64,000 nucleotides of DNA from Flexivirga caeni (GCF_003724155.1 NZ_RJJQ01000002.1:62001-126000); one strand, 5' to 3'. Positions 23,332 through 35,873 are shown, counted from the first letter of the stretch. Program-made: numbers and translations. The notes: generated by a model from the sequence alone, not told the origin.

Positions 23332-24315
23332 ATGGAAGTGACGCGAGTGACTGCGATCGAGCCACGTTCGGCCGACGGCCGCGCACCAGCCGACCGCCCC
23401 GCATCCCCGCCGTCCCGCCGCTCGCGCGGTCAGGTTGTGCGCGACTACGTGGCGCTGACCAAACCCCGCATCATCGAGCTGCTGCTCGTCACGACGTTCC
23501 CGGTGATGTTCCTAGCTGCCAGGGGCGTTCCGTCGGTGTGGCTGATCCTCGCGACGCTCGTCGGCGGCTCGTTCTCGGCGGGCTCGGCGAACGCCCTCAA
23601 CTGCTACCTCGACCGCGACATCGACCGGCTGATGCACCGCACCGAGGGCCGGCCGCTGGTCACCGGCGCGATCTCACCTCGCAACGGCCTGATCTTCGGG
23701 CTGGTGCTGGGGCTGGTGTCCGTGTTGTGGCTCGGGCTGCTGGTCAACTGGTTGTCGGCGGCGCTGTCGCTCGGTGCGATCGTGCTGTATGTCGGCTTCT
23801 ACACGCTGCTGCTGAAGCGCCGCACCTCTCAGAACATCGTGTGGGGCGGCATTGCCGGCTGTATGCCGACGCTGATCGGCTGGTCCGCCGTGACCAATTC
23901 GCTGAGCTGGTCCGCGGTCGTGCTCTTCCTGGTCGTCTTCTTCTGGACCCCGCCGCACTACTGGCCGCTGTCGATGCGCTTCCGCGACGACTACGCCAAC
24001 GCCGGTGTGCCGATGCTCCCGGTGGTTGCCGAGGACATCGCCGTCGCCCGGCAGATCGTGCTCTATGCCTGGGTGACCGTGCTGACCACGCTCGTGCTGG
24101 TGCCGATCGCCGACATGGGCATCATCTACACCGTCATCGCGGTGGTCGCGGGTGCGGTCTTCCTGCGCGAGGCGCACCTGCTGCTGCGGCGCGCTGCCGC
24201 CGGGGCGTCATACAAGGTGCTCAAGCCGATGCGGTTGTTCCACTATTCGATCAGCTACCTCACGCTCGTCTTCGTGGGCGTCGCCGTCGACCCGCTGGTG
24301 CACCTGCACTTCTGA
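23332..24315 (+). CDS. ctaB: Protoheme IX farnesyltransferase (haem O synthase)
   Basis: 327-residue polytopic UbiA-family prenyltransferase. The first Asp-rich motif is [27 protein letters not shown] and the helix [16 protein letters not shown] are also CtaB-specific. Adds a farnesyl group to haem B, giving haem O for aa3 oxidase; CtaA (25610-26578) makes haem A from it. ATG at 23332; a GTG at 23347 is possible. ctaB divergent from tkt is the usual actinobacterial arrangement. Confidence 0.95.
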   Translation: MEVTRVTAIEPRSADGRAPADRPASPPSRRSRGQVVRDYVALTKPRIIELLLVTTFPVMFLAARGVPSVWLILATLVGGSFSAGSANALNCYLDRDIDRLMHRTEGRPLVTGAISPRNGLIFGLVLGLVSVLWLGLLVNWLSAALSLGAIVLYVGFYTLLLKRRTSQNIVWGGIAGCMPTLIGWSAVTNSLSWSAVVLFLVVFFWTPPHYWPLSMRFRDDYANAGVPMLPVVAEDIAVARQIVLYAWVTVLTTLVLVPIADMGIIYTVIAVVAGAVFLREAHLLLRRAAAGASYKVLKPMRLFHYSISYLTLVFVGVAVDPLVHLHF

Positions 24316-24351
24316 GCGCGCCGGTCGAGTCCGAGGGTCTGCAGAGTCCCT

Positions 24352-24402
24352 TCGAGGATGCCGAGCGCGCGCCCTACCGCGCGCTGGGCATACTCGGGAG
24401 GC
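24352..24402. repeat. REP-like hairpin element, copy 1 (also possible terminator)
   Basis: TGCCGAGCGCGCG (24359-24371), a 6-nt loop, then CGCGCGCTGGGCA (24378-24390): a 13-bp stem with one mismatch. It lies in the 115-bp gap between convergent ctaB and the methyltransferase gene, so it could end both transcripts. The arms and flanks (GAGGATGCC, GGGCATACTC) match the three copies at 45975-46026, 48034-48081 and 48093-48144. Confidence 0.75.
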
Positions 24403-24430
24403 CGGGTGGGCCAAGCGGCACGGTCGAGAA

Positions 24431-25465
24431 TCAGCCGAGGTCGTGCAACGCGCTCCACCGACCGCGGAACTCCTCGGCCGGTGCGTTGTCGTCCCGCAGC
24501 TCCCGGACCTGCGCCCACACCGACGATTCGAGCACTGGGCCGGGAGCGTGGGCAGTAGAGCGACGCAACCAGTCCGCATCGACGGTCTGCGGGTCTGGCG
24601 AACTCAACTCGGCCAGGACGTCGTCGTACACCTCGCTCAGCACGGTGGACGAGGGGTCGAGCCCGACGACCAGATAGCTGCCGGTCGGTTCGGTGTTGAC
24701 CGGCACGATGGTCAGGTCGGGCCGGTGCCGGCGCAGCACTTCGTGCACCTTGTAGACGTCGCCGGCCCATGCTGACGTGCGGCGAATGCGCTGCGCCTCC
24801 AGGGAGTTTCGCGGAAGCATGTCGTCGAGGACGATCGCTCCGCCCGGTGACATGTGCTTCTCGGTGTTCATGAAGTCGCGCAGCGCAAACTCCGCCAGGT
24901 GCATGCCGTCGATGAATGCCAGATCGACCGGCTGACCCTCGAAGTGATCGAAATTGCCGTCTGTTGCGAAGAAGTCGTCGCTGGTTTGCAGGAACGTCTG
25001 GACGTCACAGTGGATGGACCGAGTGATCCGGTATGCCGGGTCGACGCCGATAGTGCGTGCTCGGGAGAGAGTGAGGCTCTGACCCTGGTCGACGCCGATC
25101 TCGAAGTAGCGGCGCGGTTGCAGCAGTTCGTGCAGGGCTCCGAGGAACTCGTGCTTGTGGAATCCACTGCTCACGTGCTCGAAGGGATCCGGGGACGCCC
25201 AGCTCAGCCCGGCGGGCAGTTGTGAGCCGGCGCCCAGGCCTTCCACTCCGGCCCGGCCCAGGGCATCGATCATCTCCTCGCGGGTCAGCTTCGGCTTCGG
25301 CTTCGCAGTCGGGGGTTTCGGTGCGTGGTTCGATTCCGGAGCGGGCGGGGCGATCAGCCGGGCTAGCCGCCGTCGCGCAGCCACCTCTCGTCGGCGCAAC
25401 TGCTCGGTCTCGGCTCGCCCGATTGTCGTGCGCAAGCCTGTTCCGACCACTGAACGAATCGACAT
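24431..25465 (-). CDS. Class I SAM-dependent methyltransferase
   Basis: 344 residues. The N-terminal ~100 residues are basic and Pro/Lys-rich; the methyltransferase core follows with RRYFEIGVDQGQSLTLS (SAM-binding loop), DLAFIDGMHLAEFALRDFMN and GGAIVLDDMLPRN, as in the Methyltransf_24 family. The substrate cannot be told. Single gene converging on ctaB; its ATG at 25465 precedes a 144-bp gap before ctaA. Confidence 0.75.
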   Translation of the reverse strand: MSIRSVVGTGLRTTIGRAETEQLRRREVAARRRLARLIAPPAPESNHAPKPPTAKPKPKLTREEMIDALGRAGVEGLGAGSQLPAGLSWASPDPFEHVSSGFHKHEFLGALHELLQPRRYFEIGVDQGQSLTLSRARTIGVDPAYRITRSIHCDVQTFLQTSDDFFATDGNFDHFEGQPVDLAFIDGMHLAEFALRDFMNTEKHMSPGGAIVLDDMLPRNSLEAQRIRRTSAWAGDVYKVHEVLRRHRPDLTIVPVNTEPTGSYLVVGLDPSSTVLSEVYDDVLAELSSPDPQTVDADWLRRSTAHAPGPVLESSVWAQVRELRDDNAPAEEFRGRWSALHDLG

Positions 25466-25609
25466 ACACAGTCCTTCTGTTCGCGGGCACGTCCAGCACA
25501 GCGTAGGCGATCGGGGTGCCTCGCCCGTAGGCCCCGTCGCCCGGACGGCCAGCGCGCCGATCCACGTGGTGATCGAGGCGTGCGGCTGCCGGATCTGAGC
25601 CTCTGAACG

Positions 25610-26578
25610 TCAGCGCGTGCGCAGGCTGAGCACGGCCCAGGTGGTCACGACCACGAGCAGGCTCGCGAGGATCATGTGCACCTCGACCAGCCCTGCGGGC
25701 ACCTGCAGGAAGTACTGCGTGTAGCCGACGATCGCCTGCACGATGATCACGCAGATCACCCAGACCCATGCGCGCGGCGCGCGGGTATGGCGAGCCACCA
25801 GCAGGGTCGCCACGAGCATCGCCACGACCAGACCGGTGAGCAGCATGACCGTGTCGGCGTGCAGCCAGGCGACCGTGCGCAGGTCGAAGTGCAGCCGCGC
25901 CGGGTGCTCGGCGCTGTCACCGGAGTGCGGACCGGAGCCGGTGACCATGGTGCCGAGGAAGAGCACCACCGCCAGCACACCGGAGGTCACGTAGGCCAGC
26001 CAGCGCACTTCCCGAGGCACCAGAGCCGTTGCCGGCCGGTCCGTTTCGCGCGAGCGGTAGACCAGCCACGCGGAGGCACAGACCAGCACCATCGACGCGA
26101 GCATGTGGGTGGCGACGATGGCCGGATTGAGCTCGGTGCGTACGGCGATGCCGCCGACGACCGCCTGGACCGCAATGCCGAAGAGGATGAACGCGACCGG
26201 CGGCCACAGTCCGCGCCGCCGGGAGCCCCGGCGCTGGTCGAGGATGAGTCCGACGAGCAGCGCGACGGCGACCACGCTCACCACGCTGGTCAGCGTGCGA
26301 TTACCGAATTCGACGTACTTGTGCCACGACTGCGCCTGGTGCTTCACCGGGGTGAGTGAACCGGGCACGCACTGCGGCCAGTCCGGACACCCCAGCCCGC
26401 TGGCCGTCAGCCGGACGAGGCCACCACTGGCCACGATCAGGACCTCGACGAAGAGGTTCAGCCAGAACAGCCGGCGCAGCCAGCGGGTCCACCCGGTGGG
26501 TGGCTCGACCGGTGGCAGTGGTGACCAGCTGGTGACGGGCTCCGGTCGCTCGACGGCTGCCTCGGGTGCGGTGATCAT
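25610..26578 (-). CDS. ctaA: Haem A synthase (COX15/CtaA)
   Basis: 322-residue membrane protein with about eight helices. GGLVRLTASGLGCPDWPQC carries the conserved cysteine pair region, with further family motifs VEFGNRTLTSVVSVV and VVGGIAVRTELNP. Converts haem O to haem A. The ATG at 26578 overlaps the ABC permease stop by 4 bp; the longer frame shadows the permease gene. Confidence 0.93.
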   Translation of the reverse strand: MITAPEAAVERPEPVTSWSPLPPVEPPTGWTRWLRRLFWLNLFVEVLIVASGGLVRLTASGLGCPDWPQCVPGSLTPVKHQAQSWHKYVEFGNRTLTSVVSVVAVALLVGLILDQRRGSRRRGLWPPVAFILFGIAVQAVVGGIAVRTELNPAIVATHMLASMVLVCASAWLVYRSRETDRPATALVPREVRWLAYVTSGVLAVVLFLGTMVTGSGPHSGDSAEHPARLHFDLRTVAWLHADTVMLLTGLVVAMLVATLLVARHTRAPRAWVWVICVIIVQAIVGYTQYFLQVPAGLVEVHMILASLLVVVTTWAVLSLRTR

Positions 26579-27318
26579 CGGTCGTCCCATCGGAAGGTCT
26601 TGGCCGTCGCCACGGTCAGGACTGCGCCCCACACCAGCAGCACCAGCACCGGCTCGACGAGGGAGTCGAAGTGCCCGGTCATCGCGTCGCGCAGGCCGTC
26701 GCCCAGTGCGCCGGAGGGAAGCAGCCGCACGACCGCACCGGCCGCTTCGGGGAACCGGTGGGTGGGCAGCAGCAACCCGCCGGCCCCGGCGAAGAGGATC
26801 CACAGCAGGTTGGCGACGGCCAGCACCGCCTCCGCGCGCAGGATGCCGGAAATGAAGAGCGCCAACGCGACCCAGGTCCACGTGCCGACCAGCATGAGCA
26901 GCAGGCCGACGAACAGGCCGGGACCGTCCGGATGCCAGCCGAAGCAGGCGCCGAGGATGCCGAGCACGAGGGTCTGCAGGGCGACGATCACCACGACGGC
27001 AATGGCCTTGCCCGCGAGCAGCCCGCCGCGGCCGAGCGGCGTGATGCCGAGGAGGCGGAGCACGCCATACCGGCGATCGAAACCGGTCGCGATTGCCTGC
27101 CCGGTGAACGCCGTCGACACCACAGCGAGCGCGAGCACGCTCGGCACCACGATGTCGATGCGCCGGCCCGGGCCGAGGTGGGGCGTACTGGTGACGGCCA
27201 GGCCGACCAGCGCGAGCGCGGGCAGCAGCAGGGAGACGAGCAGTTGCTCACCGTTGGACAGCAGCGTGCGGATCTCGAAGCCGGCCTGGCTGCGCGCGCG
27301 GATCGCCGGACTGGTCAT
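26575..27318 (-). CDS. ABC transporter permease (ABC-2 type)
   Basis: 247 residues with about six hydrophobic segments (LLVSLLLPALALVGLAVT; LLAGKAIAVVVIVALQTL; WVALALFISGIL). Arranged like an ABC-2 exporter membrane subunit. Overlaps its ATPase partner upstream by 4 bp and ctaA downstream by 4 bp. Substrate unknown; the same pair next to ctaA/ctaB and suf genes is common in actinobacteria. Confidence 0.88.
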   Translation of the reverse strand: MTSPAIRARSQAGFEIRTLLSNGEQLLVSLLLPALALVGLAVTSTPHLGPGRRIDIVVPSVLALAVVSTAFTGQAIATGFDRRYGVLRLLGITPLGRGGLLAGKAIAVVVIVALQTLVLGILGACFGWHPDGPGLFVGLLLMLVGTWTWVALALFISGILRAEAVLAVANLLWILFAGAGGLLLPTHRFPEAAGAVVRLLPSGALGDGLRDAMTGHFDSLVEPVLVLLVWGAVLTVATAKTFRWDDR

Positions 27319-28043
27319 CGCATGGTCTTTCCAGGGATGCGGGTGAGGGAGAAGTAGGTGTCCTCGAGGCTGGCCGTGCCGCTGACCTCGGTCACACTGC
27401 CCGCGGTGGCAACGGTGCCGGCAGCGACGATGATCACCCGGTCGGCGAGGCGCTCGGCTTCCTCGAAGGAATGCGTAGTGACGACGACACAGCAGCCGCG
27501 GTCGCGAGTGCGCCGCACGAGGTCCCAGACATCCAGGCGCGCGTGCGGGTCGAGGCCGGCGCTGGGTTCGTCGAGGAAGACGACGTCGGGCTGGCCGACG
27601 AGTGCGGCAGCCAGGGCGACGCGTTGACGCTGGCCACCGGAGAGCCGTCGCAAGGACGTATGGCGGAACTCCTCGATGCCGAGTTCGTCTACGAGAGAAG
27701 ACAGTTCGCCGGTTTCGTCATACAGGCTGGCAAGGTGGTGCAGCAGCCGTAGCGGCTTGACCGAGCCGGGCAGCCCGCCGTCCTGCAGCATCACGCCGAC
27801 CCGGCGGCGGTGATCGGCATCGGCGTGCCACGGGTCATTGCCAAGCACGCGAACGGTGCCCGACTCCGGCCGGCGCAGACCTTCGGCCATCTCCATGATC
27901 GAGGTCTTGCCCGCGCCGTTGGGGCCGAGGATGCAGGTGATCGCTCCCTGCGGCGCCTGCCAGCTCATGTCGTGGAGCGCGAGTTTGCTGCCGTAGTGGT
28001 GCGTCACACCGTCGACGATGACCGGCGGAACGGGAGCACTCAC
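27315..28043 (-). CDS. ABC transporter ATP-binding protein
   Basis: About 242 residues. Walker A LGPNGAGKTS, Q-loop VMLQDGGLPG, signature LSGGQRQRVALAAAL and Walker B VVFLDEPSAGLD. Pairs with the permease at 26575. The start is uncertain: GTG at 28043 fits the family, but in-frame TTG codons upstream (28052 and 28076) cannot be excluded. Divergent from sufR. Confidence 0.9.
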   Translation of the reverse strand: MSAPVPPVIVDGVTHHYGSKLALHDMSWQAPQGAITCILGPNGAGKTSIMEMAEGLRRPESGTVRVLGNDPWHADADHRRRVGVMLQDGGLPGSVKPLRLLHHLASLYDETGELSSLVDELGIEEFRHTSLRRLSGGQRQRVALAAALVGQPDVVFLDEPSAGLDPHARLDVWDLVRRTRDRGCCVVVTTHSFEEAERLADRVIIVAAGTVATAGSVTEVSGTASLEDTYFSLTRIPGKTMR

Positions 28044-28118
28044 GACCGACAAGTGTAGGTCGTCACCTGGGAGCAACCTGTCATGCCCTCTGCTCGATGC
28101 CGGCGACCCATAGGGAAC

Positions 28119-28173
28119 TTAGGTAAGCCTGGCTGGATCCCTCGCGCCGAATTACGTCACACTGATGTTGTGT
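28119..28173 (+). promoter_or_regulatory. sufR control region: iron-box-like site and SufR-like palindrome
   Basis: TTAGGTAAGCCT (28119-28130) matches the left two thirds of the DtxR/IdeR iron box; the right arm is poor. ACACT-GATGT-TGTGT (28159-28173) resembles the ACACT...TGTGA repeat I recall for mycobacterial SufR, and it overlaps the probable sufR start GTG at 28170. No ribosome site precedes that GTG, so the mRNA may be leaderless. Binding of either regulator is inferred. Confidence 0.4.
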
Positions 28174-28856
28174 TTATCGGTGGCGAGGTCAGCACGCGCG
28201 AACGCGTGCTGCGCACGATCTCCGAGCGCGGCCCCATCACGGCGGCCGAGCTGGCGGAGTCGCTCGGCCTCACCCCCGCGGCGGTCCGCCGCCACCTTGA
28301 CTGCCTCGCGCACGACGAGCTGGTCGAGGAGCACGAGCCGACCGGCGCCGCCGAGCGCAAGCGCGGGCGTCCCGCGCGAGCGTATGTCGTGTCGTCTCTC
28401 GGCCACGCGCGTTTGCGCGGTGACTACGACTCGCTCGCCGGGTCGGTGCTGCACTTCCTGCGAGAGACCGCCGGTGACGCCGCGGTGACCGAATTCGCCC
28501 GGCAGCGTGCGGAATCCATGGCGCGTCAGGCGACGCCCGTCGTCGAGGCTGCCGGCCCGGACGTCGGCAGCCGCACCGAGGCACTTGCGGCTGCGCTCAC
28601 CGACCAGGGTTTCGCCGCGTCCACCCGGCCCGTCGGGAATGACACCCACCTGGCCGGGGTTCAACTCTGTCAGGGGCACTGCCCGGTGCAGCATGTCGCG
28701 GCCGAGTTCCCCCAGTTCTGCGAGGAGGAGGCCAAGGCGTTCTCCCGGACACTCGGCGTCCACGTGCAGCGCCTCGCCTCGCTCGCACACGGCGACCACG
28801 TGTGCACCACCTTCGTACCAACGGCCACACCCCATGCGACGGAAAGGGATTCGTGA
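28170..28856 (+). CDS. sufR: SUF operon Fe-S repressor SufR
   Basis: 228 residues. N-terminal winged helix ([26 protein letters not shown], recognition helix [11 protein letters not shown]). The C-terminal cysteine cluster ([22 protein letters not shown] region) fits the [4Fe-4S] ligands of SufR, which represses suf when its cluster is loaded. Only the GTG at 28170 gives a sensible start; the longer frame begins in the divergent promoter. It directly precedes sufB. Confidence 0.9.
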   Translation: MFIGGEVSTRERVLRTISERGPITAAELAESLGLTPAAVRRHLDCLAHDELVEEHEPTGAAERKRGRPARAYVVSSLGHARLRGDYDSLAGSVLHFLRETAGDAAVTEFARQRAESMARQATPVVEAAGPDVGSRTEALAAALTDQGFAASTRPVGNDTHLAGVQLCQGHCPVQHVAAEFPQFCEEEAKAFSRTLGVHVQRLASLAHGDHVCTTFVPTATPHATERDS

Positions 28857-28857
28857 G

Positions 28858-30276
<1,419 letters not shown>

Positions 30277-30320
30277 CTCGCCGCCCACCCAGCCGGTCGC
30301 CCCCACCACCTGAAAGGACC

Positions 30321-31505
30321 ATGTTGAACTCCCTGTTGACGTCTTCGCCGAAGACGCACATTGACCCGGCCGCCCAGCTCGCCGCAGTCCCCGAGAAGTC
30401 GCGCGCCGAGCGCACCGCGTCGTTCGATGTCGCCGACTTCCCGATGCCGCACGGCCGCGAGGAGGACTGGCGCTTCACGCCGGTCGACCGGCTGACCGGT
30501 CTCCTTGCTGACGAGCCGACCGACGAGGGCGCGATGACCGTCGAGGTCTCCGACTCGTCGGTGATCGCACCACCGCTCGCTGCCGGCGAGGGTGTGCGCG
30601 GCACTGCGCTGATCCCCGGCGACCGTGCCTCAGCGCTCGCACATGCGCACAGCCGCAAGGCGTTGCACCTGCTGCTCGCCGCGGACACCGAGTATGCCGA
30701 GCCGGTGCGCGTGCAGGTGCGCGGCGCCCAGGGCAAGCGCTCCAACGGTCACGTCGTCATCGAGGCCGGCGCGAACGCGCATGCCCTCGTCATCCTCGAG
30801 CACACCGGCTCCGGTGAGCACACGGCCAACGTCGAGGTCGTCGTCGGTGACGGAGCGCACCTCACCGTCGTCTCCGTCCAGCAGTGGGCGGACGACGCGA
30901 TCCATCTCGCTCAGCACGAGGCGCTCGTCGGTAGGGATGCGACCTACCGGCACATCGCCGTCACGCTGGGTGGTGCGATCGTCCGGATCAACGCGAACGT
31001 GAAGTATGCCGGTCCGGGCGCCGACGCCACCCTGCTCGGTGTCTACTTCGCCGACGCGCACCAGCATCTGGAGCACCGGACCTACATCGACCACAACGCT
31101 CCGCGCTGCAAGTCCCTGGTGACCTACAAGGGAGCCCTGCAGGGCGACGGTGCGCACAGCGTCTGGGTCGGTGACGTGCTGATCGGCGCAGAGGCGGAGG
31201 GCACGGACACCTACGAGCTCAACCGCAACCTGGTGCTCACCGACGGTGCGCGCGCCGACTCGGTGCCCAACCTGGAGATCGAGACCGGGGACATCGCGGG
31301 CGCCGGACACGCCAGCTCCACCGGCCGGTTCGACGACGAGCAGCTCTTCTACCTGCAGGCCCGCGGCATACCCGAGCACGAAGCGCGGCGGCTCGTCGTG
31401 CGTGGCTTCTTCGCCGACGTCATCAACAAGATCGGCGTGCCGGACGTCGTGGACCCGCTGATGGCCGCGATCGACGAGGAACTCGCCGTGGGTGACACCG
31501 CATGA
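30321..31505 (+). CDS. sufD: Fe-S cluster assembly protein SufD
   Basis: 394 residues. FPMPHGREEDWRFTPVDRL near the N-terminus and C-terminal HASSTGRFDDEQLFYLQARGIPEHEARRLVVRGFF, the SufD signature. Paralogue of SufB and partner of SufC. ATG at 30321 with a GAAAGGA site. Overlaps the ferredoxin gene by 4 bp. Confidence 0.96.
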   Translation: MLNSLLTSSPKTHIDPAAQLAAVPEKSRAERTASFDVADFPMPHGREEDWRFTPVDRLTGLLADEPTDEGAMTVEVSDSSVIAPPLAAGEGVRGTALIPGDRASALAHAHSRKALHLLLAADTEYAEPVRVQVRGAQGKRSNGHVVIEAGANAHALVILEHTGSGEHTANVEVVVGDGAHLTVVSVQQWADDAIHLAQHEALVGRDATYRHIAVTLGGAIVRINANVKYAGPGADATLLGVYFADAHQHLEHRTYIDHNAPRCKSLVTYKGALQGDGAHSVWVGDVLIGAEAEGTDTYELNRNLVLTDGARADSVPNLEIETGDIAGAGHASSTGRFDDEQLFYLQARGIPEHEARRLVVRGFFADVINKIGVPDVVDPLMAAIDEELAVGDTA

Positions 31506-31843
31506 GCGAAACCGACCAGCTCACCGCCGATTTCGTCCGCGTGTGCGCGCTGACCGAGTTGCCCGCGGGAGAAGCCGCGCTTGCCGAGATCAACGGCGTG
31601 CGGGTAGCCATGGTGCTGGACGACGAGGGCGTCGTCCACGCGGTCAACGACACGTGCAGCCATGCCAATGTCTCGCTCTCCGAGGGTGAGGTCGACGGCT
31701 GCACGATCGAGTGCTGGCTGCACGGCTCCCGCTTCGACCTGCGCACTGGCAAACCGACCGGACCGCCGGCCACGGTGCCCATCGCGGTCTACCCCGTCCG
31801 CGTTCAGGACGGCGACGTCTTCGTCTCCGTCCCCACGTCCTAG
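31502..31843 (+). CDS. Rieske-type ferredoxin of the suf operon
   Basis: 113 residues, with Rieske motifs CSHANVSL and CWLHGSRF and no signal peptide, so cytoplasmic. Its place between sufD and sufC is conserved in actinobacteria. It probably supplies electrons for cluster assembly, but that role is inferred. Confidence 0.9.
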   Translation: MSETDQLTADFVRVCALTELPAGEAALAEINGVRVAMVLDDEGVVHAVNDTCSHANVSLSEGEVDGCTIECWLHGSRFDLRTGKPTGPPATVPIAVYPVRVQDGDVFVSVPTS

Positions 31844-31901
31844 GGCTGCCCGTAGCCGCCTACCGACTTCGTGAAACTCACAGATTGAGAGCTGAAATAC
31901 A

Positions 31902-32660
31902 ATGGCAACGCTGGAGATTCGAGACCTGCACGTTTCGGTCGACACCGAGAACGACACCAAGGAGATCCTCAAGGGCGTCAACCTGACGGTGCGGTCGGGG
32001 GAGACCCACGCGATCATGGGCCCGAACGGTTCGGGCAAGTCCACCCTCGCCTACAGCATCGCGGGACACCCGAAGTATGCCGTGACGAGCGGCACCGTGA
32101 CGCTCGACGGCGAGGATGTGCTGGCGATGAGCGTGGACGAGCGCGCCCGCGCCGGGCTGTTCCTGGCGATGCAGTATCCCGTTGAGGTGCCCGGCGTCAC
32201 GGTCACCAACTTCCTGCGCACGGCGAAGACCGCCGTCTCCGGCGAGGCGCCCAAGCTGCGCACCTGGACCAAGGACGTCAAGGCCGCCATGGCGGAGCTG
32301 CGGATGGACAACGACTTCGCCGAGCGCGGTGTCAACGAGGGCTTCTCCGGTGGTGAGAAGAAGCGCCACGAAATCCTGCAGCTCGAGCTCCTGGAGCCGA
32401 AGATCGCGATCCTCGACGAGACCGACTCCGGCCTGGACGTCGACGCGCTGCGCATCGTGTCCGAGGGTGTCAACCGCGCCCAGGGCAAGGACAACACCGG
32501 CGTGCTGCTGATCACGCACTACACGCGGATCCTGCGCTACATCAAGCCGGACTTCGTGCACGTCTTCGTCGACGGCAAGGTCGCCGAGGAAGGTGGCCCG
32601 GAGCTGGCCGAGCGCTTGGAGGAAGAGGGCTACGACCGCTTCCTCGCGGCGAGGGTCTGA
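31902..32660 (+). CDS. sufC: Fe-S cluster assembly ATPase SufC
   Basis: 252 residues. Walker A MGPNGSGKST, signature NEGFSGGEKKRHEILQL and Walker B ILDETDSGLDVDAL. Cytoplasmic ABC ATPase driving SufBD conformational change. Follows the ferredoxin gene by 58 bp. Confidence 0.97.
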   Translation: MATLEIRDLHVSVDTENDTKEILKGVNLTVRSGETHAIMGPNGSGKSTLAYSIAGHPKYAVTSGTVTLDGEDVLAMSVDERARAGLFLAMQYPVEVPGVTVTNFLRTAKTAVSGEAPKLRTWTKDVKAAMAELRMDNDFAERGVNEGFSGGEKKRHEILQLELLEPKIAILDETDSGLDVDALRIVSEGVNRAQGKDNTGVLLITHYTRILRYIKPDFVHVFVDGKVAEEGGPELAERLEEEGYDRFLAARV

Positions 32661-34012
<1,352 letters not shown>

Positions 34013-34013
<1 letters not shown>

Positions 34014-34471
34014 TGGACCTCTACCAGGAGCTGATCCTCGACCACGCCAAGCATCCCGAACATGCCGGGCTGCGTGAGCCGTTCGACGCGCAGACGCATC
34101 ACGTGAACACCACCTGCGGTGACGAGGTGACGCTGCGCGTCCGGGTGGCAGGTGACACCGTGCAGGACGTCTCCTACGACTCCCTCGGCTGTTCCATCTC
34201 TGTGGCGTCCGCATCGGTGCTCGCCGAGCAGGTAATCGGCCACTCGGTCGCCGACTCGCTGCAGACGTATGACGCCATGCACACGATGCTCACCTCCAAG
34301 GGTCAGGACCCCGGCGATGAGGAGATCATCGGCGACGGCGTCGCGTTCTCCGGTGTCTCGAAATATCCCGCGCGCGTCAAGTGCGCGCTGCTGCCCTGGG
34401 CGGCATACACCGACGCACTCGCGCAGGCGGGCGTCGACATCAGTTCTGTCACCAGCACATCGGGAGTCTGA
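34013..34471 (+). CDS. sufU: Fe-S assembly sulfur acceptor SufU
   Basis: 152 residues. The zinc/sulfur cysteines are visible in TTCGDE, LGCSIS and VKCALLPW; YQELILDHAKHPEHAG is the family start. Accepts persulfide sulfur from SufS. Start overlaps the sufS stop. Confidence 0.95.
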
Positions 34472-34476
34472 TCGAT

Positions 34477-34803
34477 ATGGCCGAAACAGTCACACCACCG
34501 AACGTCGCCGACGTCGAAGAAGCGCTGCGCGACGTCGTCGACCCCGAGCTCGGCATCAACGTCGTCGACCTCGGGCTCGTCTACGGCATCACCGTCGACG
34601 GCGCCAACAGCGCGGTCATCGACATGACCCTGACGTCCGCCGCGTGCCCGCTCACGGACGTGATCGAGGACCAGACCTCAGCTGCCCTGGAGGGTCTGGT
34701 GGAGACGCACCGGATCAACTGGGTGTGGATGCCGCCGTGGGGTCCGGACAAGATCACCGAGGACGGCCGGGAGCAGCTGCGCGCCCTCGGGTTCAACATC
34801 TGA
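34477..34803 (+). CDS. sufT: SufT-like MIP18-family (DUF59) protein
   Basis: 108 residues. DPELGINVVDLGLVYGI, DMTLTSAACPLTDVIEDQ and WMPPWGPDKITEDGREQL are the MIP18/DUF59 pattern. SufT proteins help Fe-S cluster maturation. It closes the suf operon. The next 104 bp, up to the convergent peptidase, hold only a possible degenerate repeat copy (CGACGGTCGAGG, about 34839-34850). Confidence 0.92.
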   Translation: MAETVTPPNVADVEEALRDVVDPELGINVVDLGLVYGITVDGANSAVIDMTLTSAACPLTDVIEDQTSAALEGLVETHRINWVWMPPWGPDKITEDGREQLRALGFNI

Positions 34804-34907
34804 CCGAGCGGCGGCCGTTCTCGTCGTACGTAACCTTCGACGGTCGAGGTTTCGGGCTCAGCGCCCGCGCGGTGCCGTCCAGGCGGCGAACTGTGGGAAT
34901 GTGCGGC

Positions 34908-35873
34908 TCACTCCACGTCGGCTGCGCCGAAGGTGTTGCACGCGTGGAGGGTGCCCTGCTCGTACCCGATGGTGAACCACTTCTGCCGTGCGGCGGACGA
35001 GCCGTGCGTCCACGTCTCGGGAGTCACGCGGCCCTGAGCCTTGGCCTGAATCCGGTCGTCGCCGACGGCTGCGGCCGCGGACAGGGCCGAATCGATGTCC
35101 GAACTGGTGATCTTCTTCAGCAGTGGCTCGATGGTCACGCCGTGCTGCCCGTTGCGCGAGCCATCGGCATACCCGGCCCAGATGCCGGCGAAGCAGTCGG
35201 CCTGCAGTTCCGTTCGGACTGAACCGGATTCAGCGCCTTGCGGGTCCTGCTGTGCCTTGCCGAGCAGGCCGAGGACGTCCTGGACGTGATGGCCGTACTC
35301 GTGCGCGAGCACGTATTCCTTGGCCAGCGGGCCGCCGTCTGAGCCGTAGTCGCTCTGCAACTCCTGGAAGAAGCCGGAGTCGAGGTAGACCCGCTTGTCG
35401 AGCGGACAGTAGAACGGACCCATCTGTGTGCTCGCCGTGCCACAGCCCGTCTGCATCCGACCGGCGAAGACCTTGGTCATCGCGGGGGTGTAGCTGTGGC
35501 CGGTCTGCTCAGGCAGGAACACCCGCCAGAATCCCTCGATGCTGGCGACGGTGCCCTTGATCAGGCACAGATCGTTCCTGTTGGCGTCGGCACCGGTCCG
35601 GCATTGGTCGAGTTGCTGCTGGATGGCGTCGCTTCCTGAGCCGATCTGCTTCTGGCCGTAGGGATTTGACTGGTCCTGGGTGATCTGCCCGGGATAGGCG
35701 CTGTCGCCGGAGCCACCAGTGAGATCGCCGCCGAAGAACACCAGGAGGAGCACCAGGATCACGCCGCCGACCCCGCCGACGGCGACCCCGCCGGGCATCA
35801 TCCCGCCGCCACCACCGTTTCCCCCGCTGGACACGTCACTTGTGCCGATGTTGGCGTTGTCGTTGAACGTCAC
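34908..35873 (-). CDS. Neutral zinc metallopeptidase (YpfJ family)
   Basis: 321 residues. One transmembrane helix (VGGVGGVILVLLLVFF) after a Gly-rich N-terminus, then an extracellular domain with the zincin motif HEYGHHVQD near residue 190, a downstream FAGIWAGY and a C-terminal GYEQGTLHACNTF. The GTG at 35873 with an AGGAAGGGG site is preferred (MTFNDNANIGTSDV); an upstream GTG at 35903 is possible. Single gene. Confidence 0.9.
   Translation of the reverse strand: MTFNDNANIGTSDVSSGGNGGGGGMMPGGVAVGGVGGVILVLLLVFFGGDLTGGSGDSAYPGQITQDQSNPYGQKQIGSGSDAIQQQLDQCRTGADANRNDLCLIKGTVASIEGFWRVFLPEQTGHSYTPAMTKVFAGRMQTGCGTASTQMGPFYCPLDKRVYLDSGFFQELQSDYGSDGGPLAKEYVLAHEYGHHVQDVLGLLGKAQQDPQGAESGSVRTELQADCFAGIWAGYADGSRNGQHGVTIEPLLKKITSSDIDSALSAAAAVGDDRIQAKAQGRVTPETWTHGSSAARQKWFTIGYEQGTLHACNTFGAADVE

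Noticed and set aside
23178-23333. Extended N-terminus of transketolase reaching 23333
   Set aside because: It would cross the start of divergent ctaB and is unlike the family; a GTG at 23177 with a ribosome site is better.
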